Below, one piece after another: positions 12,401-24,861 of a DNA stretch of 64,000 nt (the stretch's first letter is position 1; every line of letters starts with the position of its first letter). The stretch comes from Trichuris trichiura. Lineage: Eukaryota; Nematoda; Enoplea; Trichinellida; Trichuridae. Where the stretch lies: NCBI GenBank assembly GCA_037903355.1, contig JBAJFE010000026.1, forward strand, positions 124,001 to 188,000. Reading direction: 5' to 3'. The notes beneath the pieces were generated by a model that did not search any database, was not told the origin of the DNA, and was given only the letters and a program-made list of their open reading frames with translations. A program made the translations under genes and the position numbers.

Positions 12401-14773
12401 GGCAGACGGACTGTCAAAGCCATCGAATTCGTTTGCGTCGATTGACGAACAATGAAATTCTGAAAATTTTAAATTCAGCGCTACTCACTGCTTTTACCTA
12501 TTTATTATTTCCTTGAAGACAAAAAAAATAAAAAATTAAAGGCGAAGAAATAAGTCACTATTCTATAAAGTCTATTCTGTTGAATAACTGCTTTGACAGA
12601 GCGACAAAAAGCTTTGTCACTCAACCTTATGACTTAAACTTTTTGTAACGACGCGAAAAGATAACTTCGAAATGTGCGAATGATAGAATTCACTTTTAAA
12701 CGATCAAAAGTCGTCAGAAAGAGTCTATTACAATCGCTTTGACTGTATGCGCTTAGCGAAAATAAAAATAGCTATTAGGAACCTTACTGTACGGAGCAAT
12801 GGAACAATGCAACCTCATTTTCAAATAGTAAAGAACAGTCACCGCTGCTGTAGCCGACGATCATCGCTTCGTGCAGAGCGTTCTTTCTCGACAATGGTTT
12901 TTGAAAAACCAAGCGGAACCAGCGCAACGAACTGTTATACGAAAAAGGAAAGCAAAATAAATTGGATTGGCTCAATTTCCGCGCGGAACATGGGCACGAA
13001 CGGTTTTTATCTAACCTACATCTTCGCTCAAAAGGAAGATGAAAAAAAGCAACAAATTCAAACTTATTCGAAATTATCAGGGCTAAATCAAGCAAGATAA
13101 TTAATCAGCCCGACAAGTTGGCTATTCCTTGGCGTTCAAGGATAATGGTGGCACCCAGACAGACCGCTCCCACTGCATCGCTCGACGAAAAGGACAGTTG
13201 TTGACGAAGAAACAAAACAAAATGCTGCTGCACCTACAAAACGGAGAAACAGTACTGAACAGACAACCCTTACAATAAGAAAATCTGTTCGAGCAAAAGG
13301 ATGACCGCAAAAACCTATCCCGCATTTTTTAAAAAGATTCTTAACTGAACTCGTTTCATTTTCTGCCATGTACAGTAATCTTAAAAAATAAAAACCATTG
13401 CCATAATGACAATCGGTTAATCGCCTACTTGCGTATACGCCCACGAAGTGTTCGCTGGACAAAGCAAACGGTTTTTGGCAATGCAATTCACAAAATAACT
13501 ACGCCTAGTTTTGCGCTGTTCAACTACGTCATTCAAAAACATGGACAAGGAAGACTTGTTTGCATCTCTGATACAACTCAAAATTACGATAGCAATGCTG
13601 CTCTACTTTTGCCGGCGCCGATCAAAAGTAAATGATGATTAAGATGCAAAGAATCACGGAATGGATTTGAATCAACCTTGAAACGTGGCTTCCGGCTTGC
13701 AACACTTAATAAGCAATAAATAAAGGGGCAAAGGGAATCGGGAAAATTTATCAGAAACAGCGTGCAACAAGTTCTTGCCGGCAATAACATCCCGAAAAGC
13801 CATTAACCCAGAGTTCAAGCTGCCCGGCTGCGAGCAGTGCCACTGCCAGCGTTAACAGCGAACTTTAGCATATATGTTTCCGCAACTTTTTGTCTTCGTC
13901 ACTGACGTTTGATTACTGATCAAAAAGACAATTTGTAGGTTGCATTGATAGACGAGAAAAAGGCAAAAGCGGAAAAGCTGCTAAGGCGAGAACCATCGGC
14001 GATTATGATTGCGGTATGCAACAAACAGCGCATCGGCGTGGCAATCGGCTGGCGGTGTCAACCCAAATGACAGACGTTTGCTTCTTTGCTAAGGGCCAAT
14101 CGATAAAAACATTAACAAATGGGTGGAATCGTCAAAGCGGATGCATTCCAACACGTGCTCGGGCGAAGTTGTAAGCTCGGTTTTTAAAAAAAACAAACCA
14201 CCTCTTTTCGCGCAAACAAATTTCAAAAACGACAACAATACTAATTGCGCAAACGGAAACCCGCCATAGCTTTCATTGAAAATTTACACATTACAGTATG
14301 AAAGGTGCGTAGGACGTTTTCATCCCATCTCAAAAGAGAACACTGTGGAAACTTTCGCTGGCGCAACGAGGAAATAAAACGTAACTATTTTGACCTAAAG
14401 TGATTTCAAGTAAAATGAATAGCCTGCCAAGCGTTTCACTCTGTACAGAAAGCATAGTTTTAAAAGAAAAAGTACTTACACCATCTTCTTTACCACGCAG
14501 AAGATGCGTAGCCGCAAGGCGACCTACATGAGGTAAATACCAGATGGGATGACTGCGAACCAGCCGCTCCATGATGGTAAGACCGCTTGTCTTGCGCTCA
14601 GGAGTTGGAGAGCGACTGGCGCACGACTTTGAGAGGTCACCGCGGCTTATTTCTTCCGGAGACGAATCCTCGACCGTAATAAACACTTCATCTTCGTCGG
14701 TGGATTCCGGAGATTCCAACGAGGCTAGCGATGAGTTGGCGGAACGCAAAACACTTTCGGTAGCGGTGGCCAT
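6695..14773 (-). CDS. RIN: RIN-family Ras/Rab interactor (SH2, VPS9 RabGEF, RA domains)
   Basis: Ten exons, minus strand: 14773-14480, 12459-12272, 12216-12125, 12069-10307, 8376-7690, 7636-7456, 7410-7202, 7146-7035, 6977-6903 and 6840-6695; 1248 residues, all phases closing. Domains: SH2 at about 65-165 with FIVRQS and LEGSPNSFAALPLLLAYY; the family signature ALLGQEFW near 190; a long low-complexity, basic and Ser/Pro-rich linker to about 780, mostly one 1763-nt exon; a VPS9 domain at about 945-1135 with LKPNEFLNIDAILE and YIWGLLHPALL; and a C-terminal Ras-association domain at about 1145-1235 ending in a short proline run. RIN proteins bind GTP-Ras and activate Rab5 on early endosomes. Comparable proteins are Drosophila Sprint and C. 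elegans RIN-1. Intron 8 (7034-6978) is GC-AG. The start is the first ATG after a TATAG acceptor-like site; an upstream exon is possible. Confidence 0.92.
8377..10306 (-). other. Fourth RIN intron, 1.9 kb, microsatellite-bearing
   Basis: Joins CAG before GTAAGT at 10306 to GAT after CATTTTAG at 8377 in phase 0. Open frames inside are low-complexity, hydrophobic shadows without family likeness. An AAT microsatellite sits near its middle. Confidence 0.7.
9422..9485. repeat. (TAA)n microsatellite, about 21 copies
   Basis: An uninterrupted trinucleotide run of about 64 bases in the RIN intron. In one frame it gives a false poly-isoleucine open frame. Confidence 0.97.
12460..14479 (-). other. First RIN intron, 2.0 kb
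   Basis: Lies inside the SH2 domain: donor GTAAGT at 14479, acceptor TTTTCAG before AAT TTC at 12459. The join makes KEDGNFIVRQS, so no residues are missing. Nothing else recognisable is present. Confidence 0.8.
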
Positions 14774-15668
14774 TTGTGTAACGCTGCCGAGCAACTCTAG
14801 GCCATCACTATAAAAGTACGTTCAATGTTCAACGCATAGAGCGATTCACCAATGCAACAAACGCTGGCCGGAGATAACAAGCACCAAGGACAATGTACGC
14901 GCAGTTGCAATAGCACTGTAAAGGTTATTTTTAACAAAAACCAGCTGCACTACGGATACTATTCAATGACAACCGCACGAACAATAAGTATTCGCGGCAA
15001 AGTGTTACCAATCTGAAATTCTAATTAGCTGCCTTTACAAAAACTAAAGCTGAATAACCATTAAAAAAAGCAAAGGACGCTTGCACGTGCACTCAACACT
15101 ACTAAGAGCAAATGGGCGGACATTTGATAACCAATGCTGCTAACAAGGGTTTTTGGCCAAAATTCCGAAACAACAAATCGCTTACCAATTCGAAGGTGTA
15201 ATCGTTGAACAAGCAGGCGGCTTAAGTCGCCTGACAAGGCACTTAACGTAGAGGCACTAACGGAAGCAACGAAACGACTGGGAAACCCACGGCGACAGGC
15301 AGTGATTGCACGGCCGCCTGTTCACTCTAATTGCGGCGACAACGGGGACAGCGGTGTTTTGATGCTCAAGTCACACATTACCTTATTCACATTTGTCACA
15401 AGAGTTATTAAACAGCAACGAAATTAACTTTTGCTAGCTTGATTACTGGTAGTGGAAAACAGTAAAACAAAACAAAAAGGGAAAAAAACTTCTTATGTCA
15501 CTCAAACGTGCTCGCGTGAGAAAAAAACGCGTTCACAATATTTATAATGCATAACGTATGTAGTTGCGCGGTTGACGTTTACAATGGCTTCTTGAAGTGT
15601 CAAGCAGCGATGATTAATTTTGAACGTAACCTGAATTTTCCAGAATTACTGTATATCAGAATTCAGCG
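14774..15668. other. Divergent intergenic region between RIN and SDE2
   Basis: 895 bases between a minus-strand and a plus-strand gene start; presumably a shared promoter region. AT-rich, no convincing exon. A TTTTCCAG at about 15635-15642 may be the SDE2 trans-splice acceptor. Confidence 0.5.
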
Positions 15669-16450
15669 ATGAAGATACCGCTGAAAGAGTTGCTGCTCAT
15701 TCCAAAGCAATGGGTTTCGGTTCGGCTAAACGGAAAAATCGTTACCGACTGGCATTCGCTCACCGAGGAGGATGATTACGAAGTTCGTGCTCGCCTTTTG
15801 GGCGGCAAAGGAGGTGAGCGAACAGTTTATTTCCGGGCGCCAATATTGGCTAATGCTTTCCGATTAGGCTTTGGCTCCTTATTACGATCGTTCGGGTCGC
15901 AGTTTTATAAATCGACGAATCAGGATATGTGTCGTGATTTGTCCGGTCGGCGATTGAAAAGTAAGAAGGACGAGGAACGCTTGAAAAAGTACATCGACCT
16001 ACTCAGAGAGAGGCGAAATCGAAAGCGCAAGCAAGAGGACATTCGCGCCAAACGTTTGAGCAAGTTGCCTAAGCATAACTTCGACGACCCCGAGTACGAT
16101 CGTACAAAGCAAACCATATTGGCCGAAACGGATTCAGCTATTGAAGAAGGTACTCCATGCGCTTGCCGTGTGTGCGTCTGTCATTTGAATTTGCACAGGG
16201 CTGAGAAAAGTAAAAAATCAACAGTCCGTTGAAGAGATTCATCCAAGCACATCGAAAGCTTCCTGCGTAAATGACGCCGATCTTGGACCCCTTGCAAAAG
16301 CTTTAAAATTAAAGGACACTGCATTATGGTAGGAACGACCTTGTTTTGCGCCATTAATTGTTTTGTTGCAGGCTCGGTCTTGACGATATTGACGTGCTTA
16401 ATAGTTCCAGCGATTCCGACTCCGGTGAAGGTTCAGCGACGTCAAAGTAG
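15669..16450 (+). CDS. SDE2: SDE2-like splicing and genome-maintenance factor
   Basis: Four exons, 15669-15813, 15868-16149, 16199-16328 and 16372-16450; 211 residues, phases consistent. The N-terminus is a short ubiquitin-like segment ending in LLGGKGG, after which the mature family core begins with FGSLLRSFGSQ and CRDLSGRRLKS. A charged helix rich in Arg/Lys/Glu and an acidic Ser/Asp C-terminus follow. In other eukaryotes SDE2 is cleaved after the GGKGG diglycine by a deubiquitinase and then joins spliceosomes or the replication fork. The first intron cuts exactly inside GGKGG. The ubiquitin-like part is shorter than in vertebrates, so either it is reduced or a short upstream exon was missed. 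TMX follows on the same strand after 417 bases. Confidence 0.88.
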
Positions 16451-16867
16451 CAGATAAAGTCGTTGTACTTTCGACGTTCCATTATACTTTTTTTTGCCCG
16501 CTTTCTCACCCATCGTTGATTATGTAGTTCCAAAAATGAAAATCAAGTACTAAAGCTGCTATCCAGTAGGCGTTTCAAACGTCGCGGCTTTGTCTTGCAG
16601 AAATATGCATTAAGTGGCCGCCTAGAAAAACCTAATCATGTCGAAAAAACTTCAGCTTAACCAACTTGAACCGCGTTCCATTTCCGCAACACTAAACGCA
16701 GTTTCCTGCTAGTTCACATGAACCGTACGCAGGTCGCATTTACAAGGCAGAATAGTACGTGCACGTCATGTTTCGTACTGTACTGAAACATAGTTTATCC
16801 GTTTTCTGTTGCGTGCTCGATCGAAAGTTACTGTGTTCATCAGTTACGTTGGTTTAGCTAGTTGCCA
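16451..16867 (+). other. Spacer between SDE2 and TMX
   Basis: 417 bases between two genes on the same strand. It holds the SDE2 3' UTR and the TMX leader; nothing else seen. The distance allows, but does not prove, a nematode operon. Confidence 0.5.
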
Positions 16868-19040
16868 ATGTTGCCCGTAGCGGTGCTTTTCCTTTTCGTC
16901 AATGTTGCGTGGTCTTCCAAATATCTGGTCCATATTAACGAAGAAAATTGGCCGCAAATTCTCGAAAAAGAATGGATGATTGAATTGTGAGTCGAAATGT
17001 TTTCAGAAATTCAAGTTAACAATTCAAATTTTGCCTTATGCTTCAATTGTTTCTTTCTTACCTCTCGTAATAATATAAAAAGAATACCCTTCTCGGATGA
17101 GCACTTTTAGCTTTTTTTAAAAAAATTATAAATAAAGGCGTCCGGTTGCAGTACGCTGTTTTAAAGTAATAACGGTTAACAGTATCCTTGAAATAATGGC
17201 TTTGGTATGAATTTCGTTATTATAATAGCTAACTGTAATTTCAATGCCTCGCGTGTGTTTATCTCTGATTTTGGGATAATCTGTCGAAACACTTTTGATT
17301 TTCCAATGCTACCATATCGTAAGATGATATTCGCGTCTTTTAAAGGAATACCTTCGATCCAATTATGTCATTGTGACTAGGTTGCCCTTGAAAGTGCACC
17401 GTGGGACCTTTGTTTAAGGTGACGAGGGCAACATCGCGACGTGAAGCGTCCCAGGGTGTTGTTCTCTTCAGATTGGAGTAACTGGTTTACCATCTTTCAT
17501 CATGCCACACTTCAGTCAAACTGCAAAGCAGTGCGGGACACGTCAGGGCAAAAGAGCGCTGCTAGCCAATCATCTGCGTGACTTTCCGCACCACTTATTC
17601 AGAATGAAATTCCGTCAGTTACGAAGTCATTGTACGGACTTTTTTTTTATCAGTTTTTGCGCTAAAATTAAACCTACCAATTGAATTTGGTCAATTGAAG
17701 ATCGCTTGTGTCCTACCTGTTGATCGTATCGACTGATGCGATGTGAGGTTGTTTCTTTTTTCTTTATTATACCTTTAACCAGCGTAGGGGCACAGTCCTT
17801 TTTGATTTGTTTCACTTCCGTATGTAGGTCTAATGTCTGTTTCAGACTTCTTCCTCTTAATTGACATTCCATACCAGTTCGCTAAGTACGAAGTGCATGA
17901 GCAAATGTTACTATTTTTTTACACTTTAGGCAGTTCATCTTGCATGTATCCGTAGAAATGTACCCTGAAATTGCCAGTTGATCAATGTAGTACTTGCCAT
18001 AAATGTTGATTGCTGTTGTTATAACCTGCATATCATTTACCGATACAAATCAAAATGTACAGTCTTATGTCACGCTGTTTTCGCTTTGTACGAAGCGTAC
18101 ATTTAAGAGGTTTGCTTAACTGTTTCATTTAATTTGTTCACTTGCAGTCATGCGCCTTGGTGTCCTGCCTGTAAAGATCTGGGCAAAGCGTGGTCGTCGT
18201 TTGCCCAATGGAGCAAAGATCTAAACATTAAAGTGGCAGACGTTGACGTTACTGCCAATCCCGGTTGGACAATTGTTGCCATGTTGTTCTTCTTCGCATT
18301 GCGTCAATTGCTTTAGGTTTAAGCGGTCGTTTTCTGGTCACGGCCTTGCCGACAATTTTTCAGTTTGTTCCAATTGTGCCATTAGTGTCTATTCGCTACA
18401 GTTCGACTTTTGCAGCGTCAAGGATGGCGTATTTCGAATTTACAACGGCCCCAGAGACAAGGAAGACTTTATCGCTTTTGTGGAGAAGAAAAAATGGACC
18501 ATAATTGATCCTTTGCCGTCGTGGAAACACCCTTCGTCTATTCAGTTCGGAATTTGTCTACTTCTTTCCAAAACGGGATTTAATTACTCTTCTCTCTTTT
18601 AGAATGAGCGTGGTGTCCCACTTTTTTAGACTCAGCATGGCTGTTAGAGATTTGCACGTAACGCTGATCGAAAAGTACGGCTTTGCAGCGTGGATGTCGT
18701 ATACTCTCTTTCGGGGCGGTGACGTTGTTCCTTGGCTGCGTCCTTGGTTTCGTAAGCATACTTTTTTGTCTTTACTTTTAAATTCCATTGTTGCAACGGC
18801 ATGTTTCACTAGTTCATCGTTTTCATCATTGACCGCATATTTCCAACCACTCTGAGTAGTGGCGGCACTGCCAAACAGCCTAAGGCAAAGTCGAAGAGGC
18901 GTAAGAGTTCTAAAACTAGCGGCAAAACGAGCGACAAAAGCAGCGCCGATTCGGCGGGACATAGCGATAATGAAGTCACTCCAATTGACGAACATGTTCG
19001 TCATCGACCCAAGAAGTCGTCATCTTCCAAAACGGACTGA
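16868..19040 (+). CDS. TMX1: Thioredoxin-related transmembrane protein, TMX1/DPY-11-like (one apparent frameshift)
   Basis: Six exons, 16868-16986, 18148-18263, 18317-18362, 18416-18544, 18603-18751 and 18813-19040; about 261 residues. It starts with a signal peptide (MLPVAVLFLFVNVAWS), then a luminal thioredoxin domain with active site HAPWCPAC at about 41-48, DVDVTANPG and the cis-proline region ALPTIF, then GPRDKEDF. A transmembrane helix spans the exon 5/6 junction (FLGCVLGF then FIVFII) and a cytosolic Lys/Ser-rich tail ends the protein. The family catalyses disulfide exchange in the ER; C. elegans DPY-11 is needed for cuticle and body shape. In exon 5 the frame breaks at GGGG (18713-18716): dropping one G gives LFRAVTLFLGC and restores the alignment and exon phase. 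This is probably an assembly error; a real mutation is possible. Intron 1 is 1.16 kb. Confidence 0.9.
16987..18147 (+). other. First TMX intron, 1.16 kb
   Basis: Donor GTGAGT, acceptor CACTTGCAG. It interrupts the thioredoxin strand just before the active site. No internal exon is needed or seen. Confidence 0.75.
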
Positions 19041-20622
19041 ACATCAACGTTTGAACGAATTGTTTTCGCTGCCAGTGCAGGATCGATGAACAAGTTTTGC
19101 TTTTATGTATACATGACTTTTCTCCACGTTTTATACGCACCGTCCTCTCATTGTTATTGTTACGTTTCTCTTTGGCCAGCAGAATCTGCTCATCATCTTT
19201 CTCTGGCTTACGCTGACCACATGTTTTTTTTAAAAAAAGTGCAATTGAACCATTCAGCCATTCTTCCGAATGGTCTTTTCATTACGCAGGTTAATTTTTA
19301 TTTAACAAAACGCTATTTACTTTTGTCGGTACAGCATTTAGATGAATTAGGTAGGATAGTAAAGACAACTGTTTATGCATTTTACTATATAGCCTATACG
19401 GAAAGATTTTTGAAGAAGACTATTTATGGAATAGAAATTCGATGGATCCATGACTTTTTACCGCTTTCGAGATCACCCATATCCCACCGTCATCATCAAG
19501 TGCTAAGCATTAAGCGGAGGATTAACAATGAGTGCCTCTACCAAATCCTGTGCACCCATTCATCAAATAGATAACGTTAAACTGAGGCATTGGTATATCT
19601 TATAATCACTACGTAGATTTCGACAGCGTGAAACAGTATGAAATGATAAATGATCCTGCGCTCTTCGAAGAGCATTAAGGAAGAACTGTTGTGCGATACC
19701 TATGCGACATGTTCATGTTGGTGAATTGTTCTAAGGGCTCGTGGACAGTTTCTCAACTTTTTCACTGAGACAAAGAATGTTTATGCTGTAAACGTTTAGC
19801 TCGTAAGAATACAAGTATACAGAAATATCTGCCAACGATATAGCATTGATCACAGAAACAACGTTGACAAAAAAGGTTGCGCAATACAGTAAGACAATCC
19901 CGAATTAAATGAAGCATTTAACTTACCTACTTTTAAGAATGCTCTCTTTGTGCTCTGAACGAAATAGCAGCAAATAAAACCATTCAGTGCCCATTCGGAG
20001 GATAACTCTCCAGCGCGTACAAAATATTTAACGCCAACGAGCAGTAAAGCGTCTACTGTTAAATATGACAGTAACAACTGTGTTCAGGCTAAGAATATTG
20101 TTAGGTCACCTTGAAAGACTTTCCGATGCGACGTTTTTTCCGACTGTAAAACCTTTGCCGCCGAGCAGTACATGAAACGATAGCGGCTGAAAAACTTTCA
20201 TGCTCAATAGCATAGTTGTTTATTTATACTATAAGGTAAAACAGCAATACAAGCAGCCTATACGTGACCTTAACAACGCGTAGGCCTATTAGTTTTTTTA
20301 TTTTATTGGTACATGCAGCTGATTCATACGAAAACTGGCGCAGTTGAACTTGACTTTCTTTATTTACGGTACTACAGAATTCCTCCGCTTTGTTGACATT
20401 CAGAACGTTGAAAAATCGTTGTTGTTAAAGTCTCAGTGCCGCTTCTGGAAAGCTTTTTAACTTGCACTTAAAGTTTCGCGCTGCTCGCGTACAAATGAAA
20501 TGGCCGGTAGAGAAATACCGCATCGATTTTATGCACCACGCAAGACGAGCATGGTTGAGCCTATGAAGCATACGTACGCAACGCGATACATGTAAAAAGA
20601 CTAGCAAAATTTCCCCTGCATT

Positions 20623-20662
20623 TTGCTAATCTTTTTATCGCATTGCTAATCTTTTTATCGCA
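20623..20662. repeat. Perfect tandem duplication of a 20-bp unit
   Basis: TTGCTAATCTTTTTATCGCA occurs twice, back to back, without mismatch. Confidence 0.95.
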
Positions 20663-23600
20663 AAAATCTAAAGGCGAAAACCTGCAAATCCAATTTATTT
20701 GTTCCTGTAGGGTAGGCGTGGTACTGTATGTTTTCGTACTTTTTAAATTGCGGCATTGGTATCGGGTTTGTAAGTCAGCTTAGCTTGTGCAAACTTCCCG
20801 CGAGTGGCAGGATTGATTACAAATGGACTGGTGCACCTTTTCCGCTCGACTAAAACTTCCGAAGCGAACATTTCTGCCTCTTCGCTGAAGTCGGGTAAGT
20901 CAGTCTCCCCATTTATGTCTGCTGTCGATTAGTCTTCTACAACGCGTTGGAGGGGGCTTATTTTCTCGAACAAAGCTGCCGCTGAAGGCTAAATTTTCCT
21001 CAGTCAAGACTTTATATTTTTCTTACGCTCTACCTGGCAATTGCTTCAACTAACTTTTTTGCCTGCCGGTAGCGTAGGCTGCTCGAGTTATATATAGCAT
21101 GTAGTCTGAAGCAGTTTGAGCTGTTTGTGCCAGGCAGTTTCCGTAATTCTCTGTTGTTTCGCTGCGTAGCGAGTACGTTGCATTGTTCGCGTCGAAATCG
21201 AATAACTCATCAGTTGTTTATTAGTCAGAAGTTCGCGATTTCCGTAGTTTTCTTCCTTTTCTTAACTAGGTTTTTTTTCGCTGTTCGCGGGATATCCGGT
21301 AGCCTCGTTTTAAAATTCGCCCTCCCTTTTGTGTGTATTTTAAAAATTTAATTACTCGATTTTCAGTGTAAGTTAGTTTTATTGTAGTTTAATAGCCGAC
21401 GAGGAAAGTCACGTAGAACGGGTAGCAAACAGGCATGTTTTTTCACAATAGGCACTCTGTCCTGGGACTGAATAAATTTTGATATTTAGTCATTGATAGG
21501 AACTTTAGCTAGCGTGAATGCATTGTCCCCAAATGAGAAAGCTAATCAATGAACGCTGTTACTGTCATCTTTCTAAAACGTAGTTGAGCAACATGCTCCG
21601 ATGCAACGTGTAATTGGAGTTTTAATTAAGCTTCCGCAACTTAAGTTGAAAGTTCCATACTCGTTTAGTTTAGTTCCGTTGGAAAAATTGATCTAACGAT
21701 AGCACCGCGATTATTTGCTCTTTTAACTCGCGTAACTGTGATTCATATAAGTCACATGACTAAATTCCTGCTCCTATCATAAGAAGGGGGTTTGAGAGTA
21801 AACATAGAAACCAGTTTTAGTTGTTCAAGAATTTAAGATGTCTTAACCTTTAAAAGTAAACCATAGCCACTTTCCAATTTATATTAATAACATACCGTCA
21901 GTAGCTTTGCAATATGACACTATTTCACTCTGTCTGTCGTTGTTATTCTTCTTATAGCCGCGTTTAATGCGTTTCAGTCGCGTATGTTGCCCATTCCGCG
22001 CTTGTACGAGTGCCACTTTCGAAGGTTGTTCAACTGTTGTTGTGTAGAAGCTGAAGTGCCAATATTGATTGACTCGTAAAATAAGATTAATTGAATTTTA
22101 CTTGTTATCACTTTTCGCCTCCAACTTTCAACATCGAACCGTAAGTACCTTTTTGAAGCGGAACAGTTGATCGTAAATTTCCGCCTGAATTGACTGACTT
22201 AATTTTTTTTCTATTTGACTTAATGGTACGACACCGTTTCCTCGTCCGCTACTTTTCCCGCCACTACTTAACACCTCCGCCAATTATAACGATATTTTTA
22301 AGCTATTATTTATTCGCCGTAGTGAAAAACAGTTGGTTGCTCTCATTTTAAACGTTGTTGTACAAAGGCTGTAAAAAAGCTCATAATGCTTCGTCAATCT
22401 TTTCACGCAACTAGTTTCGTCTTCAACATTGTATAGCGAAGGCAAAATCATACGATTAAGCCAAAGCTGATTTAAATATTCGCGAGATGTTGCGTCTCTT
22501 CGATTCGCGCTTTCAGCCACTGATTGTCCCTTTGTTGTACCGCTTTGGTCTTTGGTACTTTCATTGATTTAAAAACTTTTACGTACGAGTTCGATCAATG
22601 AGACGTCTTTTCGTTGAAAGATCGTATTTTTCTTGTTCATGCAGTTCGTCTATAATTTGGAGAGTTATCTATTCAAGCTTGAACATCCAAGAGCGTAATG
22701 AGGACTTTGCATGTTTTCCCAATATACTTACGGCAATTTATAAGGACTATAAGCATGGTCGAATGCCGAGAAAGTCAATTATGGGCTCTTCTGGTTACGC
22801 GTGTTACGTCGTATCGAAAGACGTCTCCTACAGTAGATTCGACCCATTCTTGCGAATACCCGCGAGAATACAATTTGAGTTGGGAAAATCCATTGTCACT
22901 ACAAGGAAACAGTGGTTTTCGTCTTACAATAGGGCGGTTGAATTTCTGCACCCAAAATATCCTTTGCTTCCGAACCTTTGTGCGCCAAAGAAAAGTTGCT
23001 GAATCCCGCTTCTATTAATGGAAGTTGACGTCCGCTCCGGCTGCTATTCTTTTCAAATTGCAATATCTTGTTTGCTTTGCCTTCCGGCACCAATATGTTA
23101 AACAATGCGAATTACCGAAGAATGCAGCGATGTAAAAAGCCTATTGGGCGCTTTTGGTCGCGGCTGGTCGCTTTGGCTCCTTAATAAAAATGAATTTTCA
23201 AAACGCGGCATAAAGTCCATTTGTCTCCTTTCGTTGCTGCTACTCTCGAGAGTATTTGTTTACCGGGTGGGCGTGCAGCCGCCGGCTAATTTTGGTAACG
23301 TTCGCGTTCTTCAATAACCGGTTTCTCCGTATCTTTCCGACAAACTGACAGGATGATTTCTGACGAGCGCGAGTCGAACTTCGTCTTCCAATTCTTTCGA
23401 AAGAATTGATTGCACATATAAAGTTGCGGTAAAGTAATGTGACTCATAAGATAGAAGAATGCGTCCCCGCCATTGCCCTGTGCACTTTAGTTATCGCCAG
23501 TGTATTATTACTTAAGCACTTAAGCCGGAAGTCCATTCGCTTAAGAACATTGCAAAGATGCTTCGTCCAGAATTCGTCTTGCAACTATTTTTTCTCTTTC

Positions 23601-24013
23601 AACTATCGGCATGCAGCTGGTTGCAGCTTAAACTTTCACTTCAATATTCTAACTCTACTTAAGCTGTATCTACGTGGGACGGTTTTCTCACTTTTCAAAA
23701 TAGCCCTCTTCTCAACAGCCACTTTCCGCGAGCTTAGCATTGAGTCGCAAAGCATTTTTTCTCCGTAGCTATCTGCATTTCTTGAAATAAGCACCGTAAT
23801 TAGCAATTCAGCCTTCGCATCGTATTACTTTTCAAGTCCCGCCTATGACCGCGCGCAACCTATGGTTGGCTGGGTAACCGCTGTATGCCCTTTTAGGTCA
23901 TACTGGGCAGCCTTTTCACTTGCCGCGCATAAACTGGCTGTCAACTAAATTAGCTTCGCGTCAATTACTTGGCGGTCAAGTTGAAAATTTTCCAACTTTG
24001 CCCTTGAGCACTA

Positions 24014-24042
24014 AGACAGACAGACAGACAAAGAGAGAGAGG
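24014..24042. repeat. GACA/GA simple repeat
   Basis: A short GACA run passes directly into a GA run. Confidence 0.8.
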
Positions 24043-24679
24043 GCTCATTTTCCCACGTTATCTCAGTCGTAAATTCCGTTAGGCGAAGAATAAATATTTC
24101 GTACTTCCCCTTTTTCCTGTTTTCTCAATAGCGTTCTATGAATACTGTCGTTTTGACGAAATCGCTTCCGGCCAAAATGGCCACAGCGAGAGGTTGTACA
24201 TTACGCAAATAAGGCCGATCTTTTCTGCCTTTGTAAAGACGTCTCGTAGGAAATGGCAACGCTTTCGCGTTCGTCACCGTTTTCCTTTCGTTGAAGTTTT
24301 GTTTGCCACTCGCGCTTGGCCTAATCGGTTTCTCACTCAGCTTCTTCTCTTCAATTTCGAAAAGTTGAAGTTTAAGACTCGCCATATTTGCGCAGCCATT
24401 CCGCCCGCATCGCGAAGGAATTCCATTTTAACGTCGGTTGACTGTCGCAGTTTAGCCTTCGAACTTACTGGCTTCGTCAAGACGATGCGTTGCTCTCGTC
24501 TCTTGTATCATTCCTACGCGATGTATCAACATAGACTAGTTGGCGCCAAAGTTTGTCGAGGTGTTAGCATAAGAGGGCAAAATGGTTGTAATTGTGAAAA
24601 AGACGTATGGTCACTTTTTTTGCCAAGTTCATTTTTCCCAACAGCGTTTCAAGTTCGTCCGCTCGTCAAGACAATACGT

Positions 24680-24698
24680 GTTGTTGTTGTTGTTGTTG
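24680..24698. repeat. (GTT)n microsatellite
   Basis: Six GTT units in a row. Confidence 0.85.
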
Positions 24699-24833
24699 TC
24701 GTCAGATGGTGCGGGTACTTCTTGGAGGTGACAAAACTTTTAGGGATTAAGTTGTCCCGTTGTATTGGCACTTTGTCACGCGGTTAACCGGAACTTGTCG
24801 CATTCATAATACAAACGCTGAGAGACAGAAGGG

Positions 24834-24861
24834 CAGAGAGAGGAGAGAGAGCGCGCGCGCG
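24834..24861. repeat. GA then GC dinucleotide tract
   Basis: A GA-rich run followed by alternating CG. Confidence 0.75.

Noticed and set aside
24194..24787. 197-residue plus-strand open frame
   Set aside because: Includes a GTT-repeat-derived valine run, no recognisable domain and no acceptor or donor pattern; treated as chance.
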